From Macrosoma leucophasiata (taxonomy: Eukaryota; Arthropoda; Insecta; Lepidoptera; Hedylidae), in contig JAWQUS010000010.1 in assembly GCA_036365455.1 (NCBI GenBank), positions 22,368,501-22,432,500 on the forward strand: 64,000 nt of DNA, read 5' to 3'. The position numbers and the translations under genes are program-made. How positions within the stretch are numbered: position 1 is the stretch's first letter; each line of letters opens with the position of its first letter. A model generated the notes under the pieces. The model saw nothing but the letters and a program-made list of their open reading frames with translations, had not been told where the DNA came from and made no database searches. Positions 44,186-55,182 of the stretch are shown piece after piece.

Positions 44186-44969
44186 TTTTTAACGTTAAAC
44201 ACTTATAATTTCTAGCCCTAGCTAACGTCGTATTGCCTCAGAATTAAATAACGTGTAATTTGGGAAAATATTGTTCATTTTACTATTTTCCTTACAATTT
44301 CTTCATTCTGCATTTTCTCACCTTTAAAACCTCCAATGGAGTTCCAAAAATAATTAAAACTAAAATTATCCAAATCGGTTCAGCCGTTCTCTGGATTTAA
44401 GGGAGACTTATGAATAACAAAAGATGTTTAAATTTGGATACATACTTCAAGATACATAAAATTAAAACTATAGATAACTATACTATTCTCAGCAGCAATA
44501 ACTTAAGCTCATTCTACAAAACATTATATTTCCTAGAACAACAATTTAAAACTTCGCATTTCATAGACCTCCAATATAACACGATAATAATGAATTTTCT
44601 ACACAATGCATTTTAAATTCTTCCATCCCACTTCACATTCGCACGTACTGTAACATTTATGGTTATTTTTATCGTTTCTTCAAAGGCTACGGAAACAAAA
44701 TAGGAACAAGACAACTCAATGTTATCTTCGCCGTTTGAATCCACTTCGATTATCTAATAGAATTCTGGAGTACATACCAATAATTCTTTATAGTGTTATA
44801 AAGCGTTTCCTTATTGTTAACACGGACATTCGAGCCGTTCTGGCTTTCCATTACTGCTCGCTTCTTAGTCGTAACGGTGGATCGTTTTAGTATTTCAAAC
44901 TGGACGTTTCGGACTTGAAATATAATAGCTAAAGTTTACTCGGTATTCGTTGGTTTTCGTTGAATTTCT
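44186..44969. other. AT-rich intergenic DNA
   Basis: 44290-44405 has words typical of decayed Helitron-type repeats (ccaaatcggttcagccgttctctgg). No gene; the plus-strand frame at 44410-44616 is low-complexity Ile/Asn/Lys-rich. Confidence 0.45.
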
Positions 44970-45279
44970 ACATTTATCTCGCGTATATTAAACTAAAATG
45001 ATTATTTAAAATCGAACCCGACGTTTCGGTCGCTTTTCAGCTGAGGTGGCCCTCAGTCTGAGACCACGGAAAGACAAATGCCAATTTGTCTGACAGCAGT
45101 TTGAAAAATTATTATGTGCAGCTACTTCCATCTATTTCGCAAATGTCTTGCGTAGCGTTCAGGATTAACACAAAAGTTACGACTCAGTCTGCCCGAGACC
45201 ACGGAAGCTGAAAAGCGACCGAAACGTCGGGTTCGATTTTAAATAATCATTTTAGTTTAATATGCGCGAGATAAATCCG
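44970..45279. repeat. GACGTTTCGGTCGC repeat, both inverted ends present
   Basis: The left end tttatctcgcgtatattaaactaaaatgattatttaaaatcgaacccgacgtttcggtcgc reappears inverted at the right end (gcgaccgaaacgtcggg...atgcgcgagataaatcc). The interior has gcagctacttccatctatttcgcaaatg. The inverted terminal copies resemble terminal-repeat structures of Penelope-like elements or a MITE; assignment is open. Confidence 0.72.
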
Positions 45280-45357
45280 AAATCTAGTTTTATTTCAATG
45301 AGTGTAGCTCGCGAAAACCTAGAACATACTAAAATATTACTATTTTCTATAATATTT

Positions 45358-45925
45358 TTTACTGGTGGTAGAATTCCGGTGTAGAAGCTCGAGGGCGTAG
45401 GAAATCGTAATGTTCAGCACTATCGCGTTCTGGTTATATTAGATGGTAATGTATGGCGCCGTAATTACTCGTACTATCACGGAGACATAACAACTTATTT
45501 CTCAGGGGTCGCAACGCATCTGCATTTTGATATCTGGTTTTTGTGCAGATGTCTATAGGCTGCAGTTATCACCTAACATCCATGTGAACTGCATACTTGT
45601 TTGCCAACTGAATTTACAAAACGCAGGTGGCAATTTTTTTTTTTTATTTTTTTTTTATGTAACAAGCATTCAGTTCACATTGATGTTGAGTGATGACTGC
45701 AGCCTATAGACACCCACACAATGACCAGAGGCCAAAATGCAGATGCGTTGCCACTCCTGAGTCCTAAGGTGTTATGCCTCTACGCCAGAAATTACAGAGC
45801 CGTACATTACCACCTGACCGGAACACAATAGTGCTGAACACTACCATTTAGCGGTAAGTATATTAGGTAATGCGGTGGTGCCTACGCCCGCGAGCTCCGT
45901 CACTGGAGCTCTACCACCAGTGAAA
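45358..45925. repeat. Tail-to-tail pair of ACTGGTGGTAG-family repeats
   Basis: 45358-45620 is a plus-strand diverged copy ending ttgtttgccaac. 45643-45925 is a minus-strand well-preserved copy. They are separated by a T-run, giving a 570-bp imperfect inverted repeat. Confidence 0.87.
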
Positions 45926-46853
45926 AATGAAGATATCTGCAATAGAATTGAAAAACACATGGTAGAATTTATTAGCAAAATTCTTAATGTTAACTAATGT
46001 TTTAAGCCAATATATCTTAAATGTTCAATTTTTATGTCCATTTATATAACAGTATGAGGAAAAGTTAGCCAATGTGTGGTTGGTATCATAGTAACTAATT
46101 TCAAAATTATTATTTATCAAGGTTCCTTTTGTAGCCTTACATTGTAAAATTACATGGAAATATTTATTTAAATATATCCTATATTATATTATCAATTTCA
46201 ATGTATTATTTAGTGGTAGTTAAAGTAGTTTTAAAAGTGAATTCCAATTCACGTAACAAAATGCAAAATGATTCCTTGTAGACCAAATCAGCTGTCATTT
46301 TACCTGAAAATATAACAATAATTTTCCAGTATACTAAATGAAACTGCAAATTATTTTATAAGGTTCAAAGTAACATACCTATAGTTTAACCTGGAAAGAT
46401 CATGAATTCCCAGTGTACTTACACAACGCACCACAATAGTAACCATTAATTTTCCTTACACATCCAGGAAAGAAAACAGGGCTGGTAAACTTTTTGTTCA
46501 CTTATTAAAACGGAAGGCGGACTCTAACTCCGGCGAGTTCTTTATGTTTCCTCAAAGGAATAAAATCTTAGAGGGTGCATAAAATAACAATGTATCCGTC
46601 GATATTCCAGATTAAGGCAGGTATTGAAATGATGCTTTATATGCGTTTGCCGATGATGGGACTTAACAGATTCTTTTGGAGGAACATTAGAATGACTTGA
46701 CGGTGTATGGAGAATACTGTCATGGTGTTTTACTCAGTCAAATCATCCAATTGTTTTTATTTGTTTATTTTATCCAATTTCTCGAGTTAAGTCGCCGAAG
46801 TTTTAACGTCAGCAAAACTAGAGACTTTCGTGGGAGGTTTTTTCTATACGTAA
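45926..46853. other. 0.9 kb of unique-looking AT-rich DNA
   Basis: No gene, RNA or repeat recognised. Confidence 0.5.
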
Positions 46854-47165
46854 AACGTAACTTCACGCCTGTAATCCCCGAAGGGGTAGGCAGAGGTAAA
46901 TGCATGCATTCAAGCATACAGGCAAACACCCACGATTCGCCGGTTACGTTTTGGCCCATGTAACAGGTGGCGAGCCTGTTGACAACTCCGGGCACATTAC
47001 CAAACTTTGAGGTACTGGGAAATTTCCAGAAAATGGAAAAATCCCAATAGAACCAGAGATAAAGGCTTTTTCACTATTATCTCTGATAACCCCCTACCCG
47101 GGAATCGAACCCAGGACCTCAGCGTAGTAGTAGTGGCCTGCTACCACTAGGCTACCGAGGCAGTT
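46854..47165 (-). repeat. tRNA-headed SINE (family A), well preserved
   Basis: cgtaacttcacgcctgtaatcccc to ctaccgaggcagtt, nearly identical to copies at 48 and 48881; A and B boxes intact on the minus strand. Confidence 0.92.
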
Positions 47166-47307
47166 CTATAACAGGTAATTAATATTTTACTGTTATTCAC
47201 TTTTACATAACCTTACGTAACTCGTATATGTGCTGTACATGATCGATCAATCAGTCAGTTTCTGCGTTTTTATACAACAATTTAAAGAACCATTTACCAT
47301 TTACCAT

Positions 47308-48035
47308 TTTTTGCTGGTGGTAGAGCTCCAGTGATGGAGCTCGCGGGCGTAGGCACCACCGCATTACCTAATATACTTGCCGCTAAATGGTAGTGTTCAG
47401 CACTATCGTGTTCCGGTCAGGTGGTAATGTACTGCCCTGTAATTTCAGGCACAGAGGCCATAACACCTTAGGCCTCAGGAGTGGCAGCGCATCTGCATTT
47501 TGACCTCTGGTCATTGTGTGGGTGTCTATAGGCTGCAGTCATCACTTAACATCAATGTGAACTGCATGCTTGTTTGCCAATTTTATTACATAAAAAAAAA
47601 AAAAAATACCATTACTAATACCATTCCCATTTACCATTTCTATTTATCACATTTTTTATTTACTCACTGCCATTACAAGTTTTTTTTTATGTAATGATAA
47701 TGGCAAACTAGCATGCAGTTCACGTTGACGTTAAGTGACGACTGCAGCCTATAGACACCCACACTAAGACTAGAGGTCAAAATACAGATGCGTTATCACT
47801 TCTGAGGCCTAAGGTGTTATGCCTCTGTGCCGGAAATTACAGGGCCGTACATTAACCAGGTGGTAATGTACGGCCCTGTAATTTCCGGCACAGTGGGTAA
47901 TGTACGGCCCTGTAATTTCCGGCACAGAGGCATAACACTGACCGGAACACGATACACGATAGTGTTAAACACTACCATTTAGCGGCAAGTATGTTAGGTA
48001 ATGCGGTGGAGCCTACGCCCGCGAGCTCCATCAAG
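47308..48035. repeat. Second tail-to-tail pair of ACTGGTGGTAG-family repeats, one scrambled
   Basis: 47308-47598 is a full plus-strand copy. 47681-48035 is a minus-strand copy with an internal rearrangement: the word ggtaatgtacggccctgtaa...ggcaca appears once in each orientation and once more as a tandem at 47838-47940. Confidence 0.86.
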
Positions 48036-48880
48036 TAGAAACTAGAAACATTGCTATTTACTATTACCGTTTATCGTGTGGGTACTATTTAACCGACTTC
48101 GAAAAAAGGAGGAGGTTATTATTTTCTAAATACACATCCAAGTTCCTATTTGTTTTACTTGCTGTAAAGCCCAATCATATTTTACTTAAAAACAAACACG
48201 ATCGACAATTGAGTCAATGTCTACTATGGTGTGACCATGGGGAATACTCTCTTCCTCATTGTTACACTGGTGTAACCATAGGGAATACTATATTCCTCAT
48301 TGTTACACTGGTGTAACCAACGGGGTAACCACGAGTTACGCACGTAATTTTTCACTTTGTAGTGAGGCAATTATTTGTTTTTTTTTTTTTTTTTTCTCCA
48401 TTTAAAGAGCTTGGTCAAAGACCATGACGCTCTAATAACCAATTATTTGGTTATTTGAAGTCTTTTGTTATTATCGATACCTAGTTTTTTTTTTTGAGGG
48501 AAATGTTTTATAAGTACGCTTTGATTGAATTTGCTTACAAGATAAGCCTTGGGTGAACGTCAGTCCCCTATTATATGTATTTCTGTTTTACGTCTACGTT
48601 AATATCACTGATGTTTTGCCTCAATATAAGTAGTGATATAATTTGATAAGTCAGCCCCTCTTACTTATCCATTACCTCAAGACAGCCGCGTTCCACATGG
48701 CCTGTTATAAGTGGAAATCTTATGATATAGTATCTGTTCCCGACTACGCTATGTGATGGCTGATTTATACTTGTATTTTAAATGATAACGATTAAAATCT
48801 TTCAGCGAATACTGGCTTGATGATGAATAGCTGCTCTTGATTTAAACGGATCTGGGGTGTCTATCACTTGAATATGTATA
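48036..48880. other. Intergenic DNA with a two-unit tandem repeat
   Basis: 48234-48318 contains two 41-bp units (ggggaatactctcttcctcattgttacactggtgta and a near copy). 48088-48120 has ccgacttcgaaaaaaggaggaggtt, a word common in moth repeats. No gene. Confidence 0.55.
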
Positions 48881-49192
48881 ACTGCCTCGGTAGCCTAGTG
48901 GTAGCAGGCCACTACTACTACGCTGAGGTCCTGGGTTCGATTCCCGGGTAGGGGGTTATCAGAGATAATGGTGAAAAAGCCTTTATCTCTGGTTCTATTG
49001 GGATTTTTCCATTTTCTGGAAATTTCCCAGTACCTCAGAGTTTGGTAATGTGCCCGGAGATGTCAACAGGCTCGCCACCTGTTACATGGGCCAAAACGTA
49101 ACCGGCGAATCGTGGGTGTTTGCATGTATGCTTGAATGCATGCATTTACCTCTGCCTACCCCTTCGGGGATTACAGGCGTGAAGTTACGTTT
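48881..49192 (+). repeat. tRNA-headed SINE (family A), best-preserved copy
   Basis: The head actgcctcggtagcctagtggtagcagg, B box ggttcgattcc and gtgaagttacgttt end are all intact. Flanking aatatgt occurs at 48871-48877 and 49193-49199, a probable 7-bp target duplication. Confidence 0.93.
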
Positions 49193-49219
49193 AATATGTC
49201 ATTGCAAATAAAAGAAAAT

Positions 49220-49465
49220 GTAGCTATACTGGTAGAAATTCCGGGTCGGAATTCGAGGGCGTAGGGACCGCCGATCTGATTTGATCTGCCCGCAACTTAT
49301 GATGTTCATCACTAGGTATATTATTTCGGTTACATGGCTCGATTACTCTCACAGAGGCAAAACAACTTAGCCGTCAGCGTCATGACGCATCTACAATTGA
49401 CTATCTATAAACTGCAATATTAATTTACCATCAATTTAAACTGCGTTCTTACTTGTCATCAAAGA
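49220..49465 (+). repeat. Old ACTGGTGGTAG-family repeat
   Basis: tactggtagaaattccgg, gagggcgtagggaccgcc, acagaggcaaaacaacttag and cgcatctacaattgac are recognisable with about 70% similarity. Confidence 0.7.
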
Positions 49466-49642
49466 AACAAATACTACGTGTCCTCATCAAAAAATAACTT
49501 TTCGTCTGTTTTCAATTTTTTCAACCAAACTACTTCAAATAATGATTTACCGTCAATACGTCAGCTCTCTTTTTTTTTTTTGTAAAAAAATCGTATCGAA
49601 GACAAAAACTATATGAAGCCACAAGCGCGAGCTCAATCTATC

Positions 49643-49838
49643 TTTTTTTTATACACACTCACAGCCCCACAGTTGGTATAAACCTGTGTCGTGGGTGACG
49701 TTATACATATGCACAAACACCCAGACCCGAAACAATGGCAAAAATGTATGGCCACATAGATTTGTCCCGGTACGGGGATCGAACCCGCGTCCCTTTGAAT
49801 CAAACGGTCATCTCACACCGCTGGACTAACCGGGTCGT
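49643..49838 (-). repeat. tRNA-headed SINE (family B), full length
   Basis: On the minus strand: cgacccggttagtccagcggtgtgagatgaccg (A box), gggttcgatccccgtaccggg (B box), body tttcgggtctgggtgtttgtg and end gtgaggctgtgagtgtgtat. Matches 16554-16766. Confidence 0.85.
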
Positions 49839-49945
49839 CAGATCTAATAATCTTAATATCATGTAGTCATTTTCATTATGATTACAATACGAATAATACC
49901 AAATTCTATTGAAATAAAGCATATAAAGTACCCATCTCTTTGCAG

Positions 49946-50159
49946 TTCCCCGACATCCCATTATCCTGAGATAAACGCCAACGCATGCCAGATGCAATTC
50001 CGCTTTGAAGACGATCGAACATTTAATATGGAAGGTCCAGATTCGATCTGGGAGCATAATCTTGTTTCACGGTGTATGCGTTTAGCGGTATTGCGTTCGC
50101 CCGATTTGGACGGATTTGGTCGTGTGCCGCCGGTATCTTATATTGACTCGTTATATTGA
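49946..50159 (+). CDS. Candidate terminal coding exon
   Basis: The frame is preceded by a good acceptor (cccatctctttgcag, 49931-49945). It gives 70 residues after a phase-2 start, ending with TGA at 50157-50159. Residues include CQMQFRFEDDRTFNMEGPD, IWEHNLVSRCMRLAVLRS and DLDGFGRVPPVSYIDSLY. Base composition is clearly richer in G+C than the flanks, and AATAAA lies at 50331-50336. No partner exon is seen in the window; upstream sequence holds SINE B and other repeats, so the previous exon may lie further away. I do not recognise the family. A chance open frame or a decayed gene is possible. Confidence 0.42.
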
Positions 50160-50589
50160 TTTTATTTGATGACGAGGCTGTTCTTGTTTGAGACAGCGTT
50201 AACATAACTTTCGATTTATTTTTGCATAAATTAGTGATATGGAGATAATACTTTACACACCGATAATTAATGGATATTGGAAATGTGTTAATTATAATAG
50301 GTTTGATCGCTATTAAATAAGACTTAAAATAATAAACGTATCGAACACGAAGACAACAATTGTTACTCAAAAAGTAATAAAGCATGGTTTTAATTTTTCT
50401 ATTTTTTTTGTGGTTATAATAATTTTATATTACGTAGAAGATCAGCACATAGTAATCTTGTTTAACAGCGTAGGCGTTTGGCGGTATTTCGGATTTGGAC
50501 GGATTTGATCATGTGTGATTATTATATAGTTCTGTGAACAGTAATATTATAATGAATTATATACTTGGCTATGTGTAATTATTATATTC
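50160..50589. other. 3' flank of the candidate exon with a partial duplicate
   Basis: 50457-50515 (cttgtttaacagcgtaggcgtttggcggtatttcggatttggacggatttg) is a near copy of 50063-50125 within the candidate exon, but with a stop and a deletion that break the frame. Confidence 0.6.
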
Positions 50590-50870
50590 TTATTGGTGGT
50601 AGAGTTCTAGTGTAGAAGCCCGAGGGCGTAGGTACCACCGCATTACCGAATATATCTCCCGTCAGTGATAGTGTTCAGCACTTTCGTGTTCTGGTTAGAT
50701 GGTAATGTATGGCCCCGTAATAACTATCACAGAGACATAATAACTAAGGCCTCAGGGGTGGCAACGCATCTGCATTTAGACCTCTGGTCTTTATTTGGGT
50801 GTCTATAGGCTGCAGTCATCACTTAACATCAATGTGAACTGCATGCTTGTTTGTCACCTTCATAAAATAA
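50590..50870 (+). repeat. ACTGGTGGTAG-family repeat, full length
   Basis: attggtggtagagttctag to gtttgtcaccttcataaaataaaataaaa. Confidence 0.87.
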
Positions 50871-51023
50871 AATAAAAATATTGAAGAACGAATTGGACAA
50901 AGCCAAATTATATGCAAGCTCAATTATTTGTGATTTTTTCATGTTAATAGTGTCGAAAATATGCTAGATCTAGCAAGGATCATAATGGTATGGACCATAG
51001 CAACAGCTACTGAAGACTAAAGC

Positions 51024-51187
51024 CACAGTACAAATATGAATCATCATCGACGAGGCCTCTAAGCGGTTCTCGCGGTGCTGCAGTACTGAGTCACTCGCTA
51101 CATTGAGTATCGACGCGCATGTTTGTGTTAGTGTGCCGTTTCGAACGTTTTGTACGTAGTTTCCATACCGTTCATATTTGTACTGTG
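51024..51187. mobile_element. 164-bp MITE with CACAGTACAAATATGAA ends
   Basis: The 17-bp ends cacagtacaaatatgaa and ttcatatttgtactgtg are perfect inverted repeats. The interior is GC-richer (gaggcctctaagcggttctcgcggtgc). The right 80 bp recur at 31547-31627. No clear target duplication. Confidence 0.82.
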
Positions 51188-51638
51188 CTACAGTTAAGCA
51201 GTAAAACTAAGCAAGAATATGCGGCTGGAGCACCACGCTCGTGCCTCCGCGGGTTTAAAATAGTGTTAAGACACTAATATGTGTTACAGGCAACCTATAT
51301 TAACAAAGTATTGATAGGAAGGAGGCAATTTATTAATAAGATTGACTTAAATAGGTAATCCGATTTTTCATTTCTTCCGGTTAATGCGAAATACGTAAGA
51401 TAGTCACTTAGGTACATGGAGTGCTGCAATAATACCTACTTCGTAAAGAGTACAGACAAGCAGTAAAGCAAAATGAAATACCTGAGAGACTGACCAACGA
51501 AGTATTTGTAATGTAAATACGGTGTTCCGATGCTGTCCATTACTTTAATGGATTTGTGGATGCAGACTCGAGACTTTTCAGGACTACTAGATGCTGTGCA
51601 GTGTTTGTGATGGAATTGTTGGATAGGTATTTTTGTTT
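51188..51638. other. Unique-looking intergenic DNA
   Basis: Nothing recognised. Confidence 0.45.
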
Positions 51639-51921
51639 TTTTTTATGTAATGAAAGTGGCAAACAAGCATGCAGTTCACATTGATGTTAAGTGATGACTG
51701 CAGCCTATAGACACCCACACCAAGACCAGAGGTCAAAATGCAGATGCGTTACCACTTCTGAGGCCTAAGGTGTTAAGCCTCTGTGCTGGAAATTACAGTT
51801 CCAAACATCACCTGATCGGAACACGATAGTGCTGAACACTACCATTTAGCGGCAAGTATTTTAGGTAATGCGGTGTTGCCTACGCCCGCGAGCTCCGTCA
51901 CTGGAGCTCTATCACCAGTAA
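51639..51921 (-). repeat. ACTGGTGGTAG-family repeat, full length
   Basis: tttttttttatgtaatgaaagtggcaaacaagcatgcag to gagctctatcaccagtaaaa. Confidence 0.9.
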
Positions 51922-52184
51922 AATGTATAGAAGCAGTAAGAAAACTCTATGCAGATTCGATAGCAGTACTAGAGTAACATTTTTTTAGGCAGGCAAACAA
52001 ATAGATTGTTTACGGTGTAAGTAGATTTAAGGAATCTAGGTGAAATTCAAATCATCTTAGCTGACCCTTTTTGAGTGATGAGATGAGAAGTTCATGACTA
52101 GGCAACATTAATTAGCTATAGCGGTGCTGACACTGTCGCATGACGACTCAGTCCTTAAAAAACGATTGACTAAAAAAGAAAAAA

Positions 52185-52395
52185 AAAGCATTCACTTGAC
52201 ATTGATGTTAAGTGATGACTGCTTCCACACAAAGACCAGAGATCAAAATGGAGATGCGTTGCCATCTCTGAGACCTTAGTTGTTACACCGGAACACGATA
52301 GTGCTGAACACTACCATTTCGCGGCAGATGGATTAGGTAATGCGGCGGTGCCTACGCCCTCGAGCTCATATACTGGAACACAGGAACTCTACAAT
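52185..52395 (-). repeat. ACTGGTGGTAG-family repeat, diverged
   Basis: gcattcacttgacattgatgttaag, gagatgcgttgccatc, accggaacacgatagtgctgaacac and gcggcagatggattaggtaatgcgg are present; the head is decayed. Confidence 0.8.
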
Positions 52396-52500
52396 CTCAC
52401 CCTTAGTTTTCATGTTTGCAGAGATTCTTTCACAAGTGTCCACCCCGCAAACAAATTGAATAACAACACTAATCCTTGTAATATCAAATCTTTTATCGTA

Positions 52501-52870
52501 TAATAATAAGATAATAATGGCAACCCATTATACGTCCCACTGCTGGGCACGAGTCTCTTCCCTTTTTAGGGGGAGGCCTGGAGCTTACTCCACCACGCTG
52601 CTCCAATGCGGATTGGTGGAGGTGGGTGGGTTAGTGGCCAACCCGCTGTCGGATGTTTTCAAACCGCCCCATAAGGCCTCCGACAATGTCTAACGACTCC
52701 TATCTATCGATATCAACTGGGACCGACGACTTAACGTGCCCTCCGAAGCACGAAAACGTGCATTTAATTTGCCACTAGCGGTCACCCATCACACTACCCG
52801 ACCGCGCCCGTAGTGCTTAACCGAGTAGATCGCTTATGATCTACACCAGCCGCTGGGCCATGCGCGCTTC
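52501..52870 (-). repeat. SINE C: 5S-rRNA-like head and RTE-like tail, best copy
   Basis: On the minus strand: gcgcgcatggcccagcggctggtgtagatc, then ctcggttaagcactacgggcgcggtcgggtagtgtgatgggtgaccgctagtgg, the cgatagatagg hairpin region, and ggcctccccctaaaaaggg. The end is cgtgcccagcagtgggacgtataatgggttgccattattatc with a TTA-type microsatellite tail. The 5S-like section matches the A box/C box region of 5S rRNA in order and spacing. The tail is the 3' end of an RTE-type LINE as seen in Lepidoptera. Confidence 0.82.
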
Positions 52871-53439
52871 GCTTTTCTCGTATAAAACTAAATAATATCC
52901 CCATTTCAGTCAGAAACTAACCAATATTACATATCTCCCGGTACAATAAATCCCCGATATTAATAATACAGAATGTTCAAAGGGGGTTCTTGTAAGAAAT
53001 CCGCTCACAACTCTTTACTCTCAGTCGCGGGCCCTTCGGGAAATACTATCGATTTCCTTTTAAATGTCAGTGTAGCTACTTGTGTCGGAATAAAAATATG
53101 AATCGCAACGTTCGTATCCCGTGAGCTGAATGTTTGCAATGAATGTGGATTTCCACTGGTTTTGTAGCTGTAGTGAAGAGCTACTGATTATCTGAATGAT
53201 CTTCTCCTATGGCGTTTCTTTTTAAGTCTTTCCAAATTTGTATGGCCCCGTAATTTAAGAGTCCTTCAGGGCTGGCAACGCGTTGGCAACTTTCCTGGTG
53301 TTACAAATGTTTACAGGCGACGGTGTCCACATTATACACCATCAGGTGGCCCGTCTGCTTGTCGGTCAACCTAATGACATTAAAAATAATGACTATCACA
53401 GAGACATAACACCTTAGGTCTCAACGCATGGTGTCATTC
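52871..53439. other. Intergenic DNA with a different repeat end
   Basis: 53235-53395 (tatggccccgtaatttaagagtcc, ggctggcaacgcgttggcaac, caccatcaggtggcccgtctgcttgtcgg) resembles the 3' end of another moth repeat; 53395-53430 is a small ACTGGTGGTAG-family scrap. Confidence 0.5.
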
Positions 53440-54260
53440 GTTTCTTCATTAGGTCTCAGGGTCTAAGGTATCATGTCTCTATGATAGTTATTACGGGGCC
53501 ATACATTACCATCAAACCGGAACACGATAGTGCCGAACACAATTGTAAAAATATGCCTAAGAGATATTTTTAAAAGAGCCGACTGAGTTTTTTCCGGCAA
53601 GTTTTTCTCAGATCATATTGGCCTTTGGAACTTTGCCGGTGAATGACAAGGAATGACTTTTTTTCTTTTCTTTTTACTCTTTGTTATCAGTTTGTAAAGG
53701 GGAAAAGAGACATTCTACTGATATACTTTTTACATTAGTTTATTACATTTAGTTTTATCTTAGTGTTATTCTTGACTTTACATATATTTTTTTTCTTGTT
53801 TGACATGTATATCAATTGTTGTTCACTTTAATTTATTTTGTTTGTTTTTTGACGTGTCATAAGAGGAGCCTGTCACCCTAAATGAATAAATGAGTTTCTG
53901 ATTCTGATTCTGATTCACTACCATTTAGCGGCAGATAGATTAGGTAATGCGGTGGTGCCTGGCGCCCTCGAGCTAGTTAAGTGTACCAACACCTCCCAAA
54001 GCCGCTTAATAAGCCCTTTACCCAGTGTGGGAACAGACAAATTACAGGTAATCTGATAAGATTACTGACGTCACAGGGTAAAGGGCAAATAAGTATTTAG
54101 CTTCCTTATAAAGATTGTTTTAATGATAATTGGACCATTCCTGTTTTGATTTTTGTAAGATACTACTGTTACTCTGTCCATTTTAAATAAATATTTTTTT
54201 TTTGTTGGCTGTTGCAAACTTCATTAGCTCCTACACTTGGAACTCTACCATCAGTATAAA
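53440..54260 (-). repeat. ACTGGTGGTAG-family repeat split by a LINE tail and another insert
   Basis: 53440-53545, 53913-53976 and 54228-54260 are consecutive parts of one minus-strand copy: ggtctaaggtatcatgtctct...gtgccgaacac, then ctaccatttagcgg...ggtggtgcc, then ctacacttggaactctaccatcagta. The inserts between them are the CR1-like tail at 53546-53912 and an unassigned AT-rich piece at 53977-54227. Confidence 0.78.
53546..53912 (+). mobile_element. 5'-truncated CR1-like LINE 3' end, (TTCTGA)n tail
   Basis: It matches the complement of the 3' UTR at 18981-19340: ctgagttttttccggcaag, cctttggaactttgccggtgaatgacaaggaatg and acattctactgatatac. It ends in three ttctga units. It is in the opposite orientation to the 19-26 kb element and shows about 70-75% similarity, so it is an older insertion or another subfamily. 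Confidence 0.82.
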
Positions 54261-54372
54261 TGATGGTTTGTAGTAGTAAGTAAGAAAGAAAGAACATGTT
54301 TGATTTTACTAAATTTTAATTTCACATTTTTAATCTGATGTCTTATTTTTTTATTTCATTCGTTTTCGCATA

Positions 54373-54746
54373 TCTATATACATATACATACATATACAAA
54401 TAAATTAAATGGGAGTGTCTGTTTGTTATATTAAAATAACCGGCTTTTACTAAATGCAGGACCGAGAGGTATGTCACGACGGGGACCTGGCGTGAATACA
54501 TACATACTAAATGCATATGTATGTATGCACGGTACATATAACAAAACAATTTTTTTTACAATTTTTGTTTGTCTGTCTGTCTGTTTGTTCCGGCTAATCT
54601 CGGAAACGGCTTCACCGATTGTGACGGGACTTTCACTGGCAGAAAGCTTATGTAATAAGGCATAAATACTAGCTTCGCCCACTTCGTCCGGGTAGATACT
54701 GAACAATCATGAATTCTCACGCGGGCGAAGTCGCGGGCACAGCTAG
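54373..54746 (+). mobile_element. Helitron-like Lep1-type element, 374 bp
   Basis: Starts TCTATATACATATACA after A; ends cacgcgggcgaagtcgcgggcacagCTAG before T. Contains gtctgtctgtctg and ctaatctcggaaacggcttcaccgattgtgacgggacttt. Same subfamily as 58546-58843. 54475-54510 (ggggacctggcgtgaatacatacatact) looks like a tiny RTE 3' end inside it. Confidence 0.88.
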
Positions 54747-55182
54747 TATTATAATCATTTCTGCTACATCTTCAACATCCACACATTAGGTGGTAGTATT
54801 AATGTAATTTGTAACAGTCGTAATAAGCCATTTAGCAGATTAAAGCATCAATCTTCAACGTGTTACTGGCAGGGGACGACGATACTGGTCACAGAGTAGC
54901 GGCTTGCAACTTTTTATAAAAGGAGACGTTCCAAAATGTATCTGTAATGGGACCGCACCATGTACACTATATTGAGAGATGAAGCATAAAATACTAAATC
55001 ATTTTCAGTGATTTACAGTTATTTACACTCTCTGCCTACTCCGTTAGGGACCTGTCGTGAAGATACATATATACATACATTTCCAGTTATTCAAATCGTT
55101 TATTATACCTTCAATTAACTGTCGTAAGTATATTTCGAAAACAAGAATGTCATAGTAGCAATATGTCGACATATTGTTGACA
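54747..55182. other. Intergenic DNA with an RTE 3' scrap
   Basis: 55025-55078 (actctctgcctactccgttagggacctgtcgtgaagatacatatatacatac) is the last 50 bp of the RTE family of 22576 with its ATAC tail, plus-strand tail. Otherwise nothing. Confidence 0.6.

Noticed and set aside
49878..49945. Start of the 93-codon frame at its ATG as an intronless gene
   Set aside because: The first 22 codons are AT-rich and non-coding in character; the composition shifts exactly at the acceptor at 49945, so an exon beginning there is more plausible.
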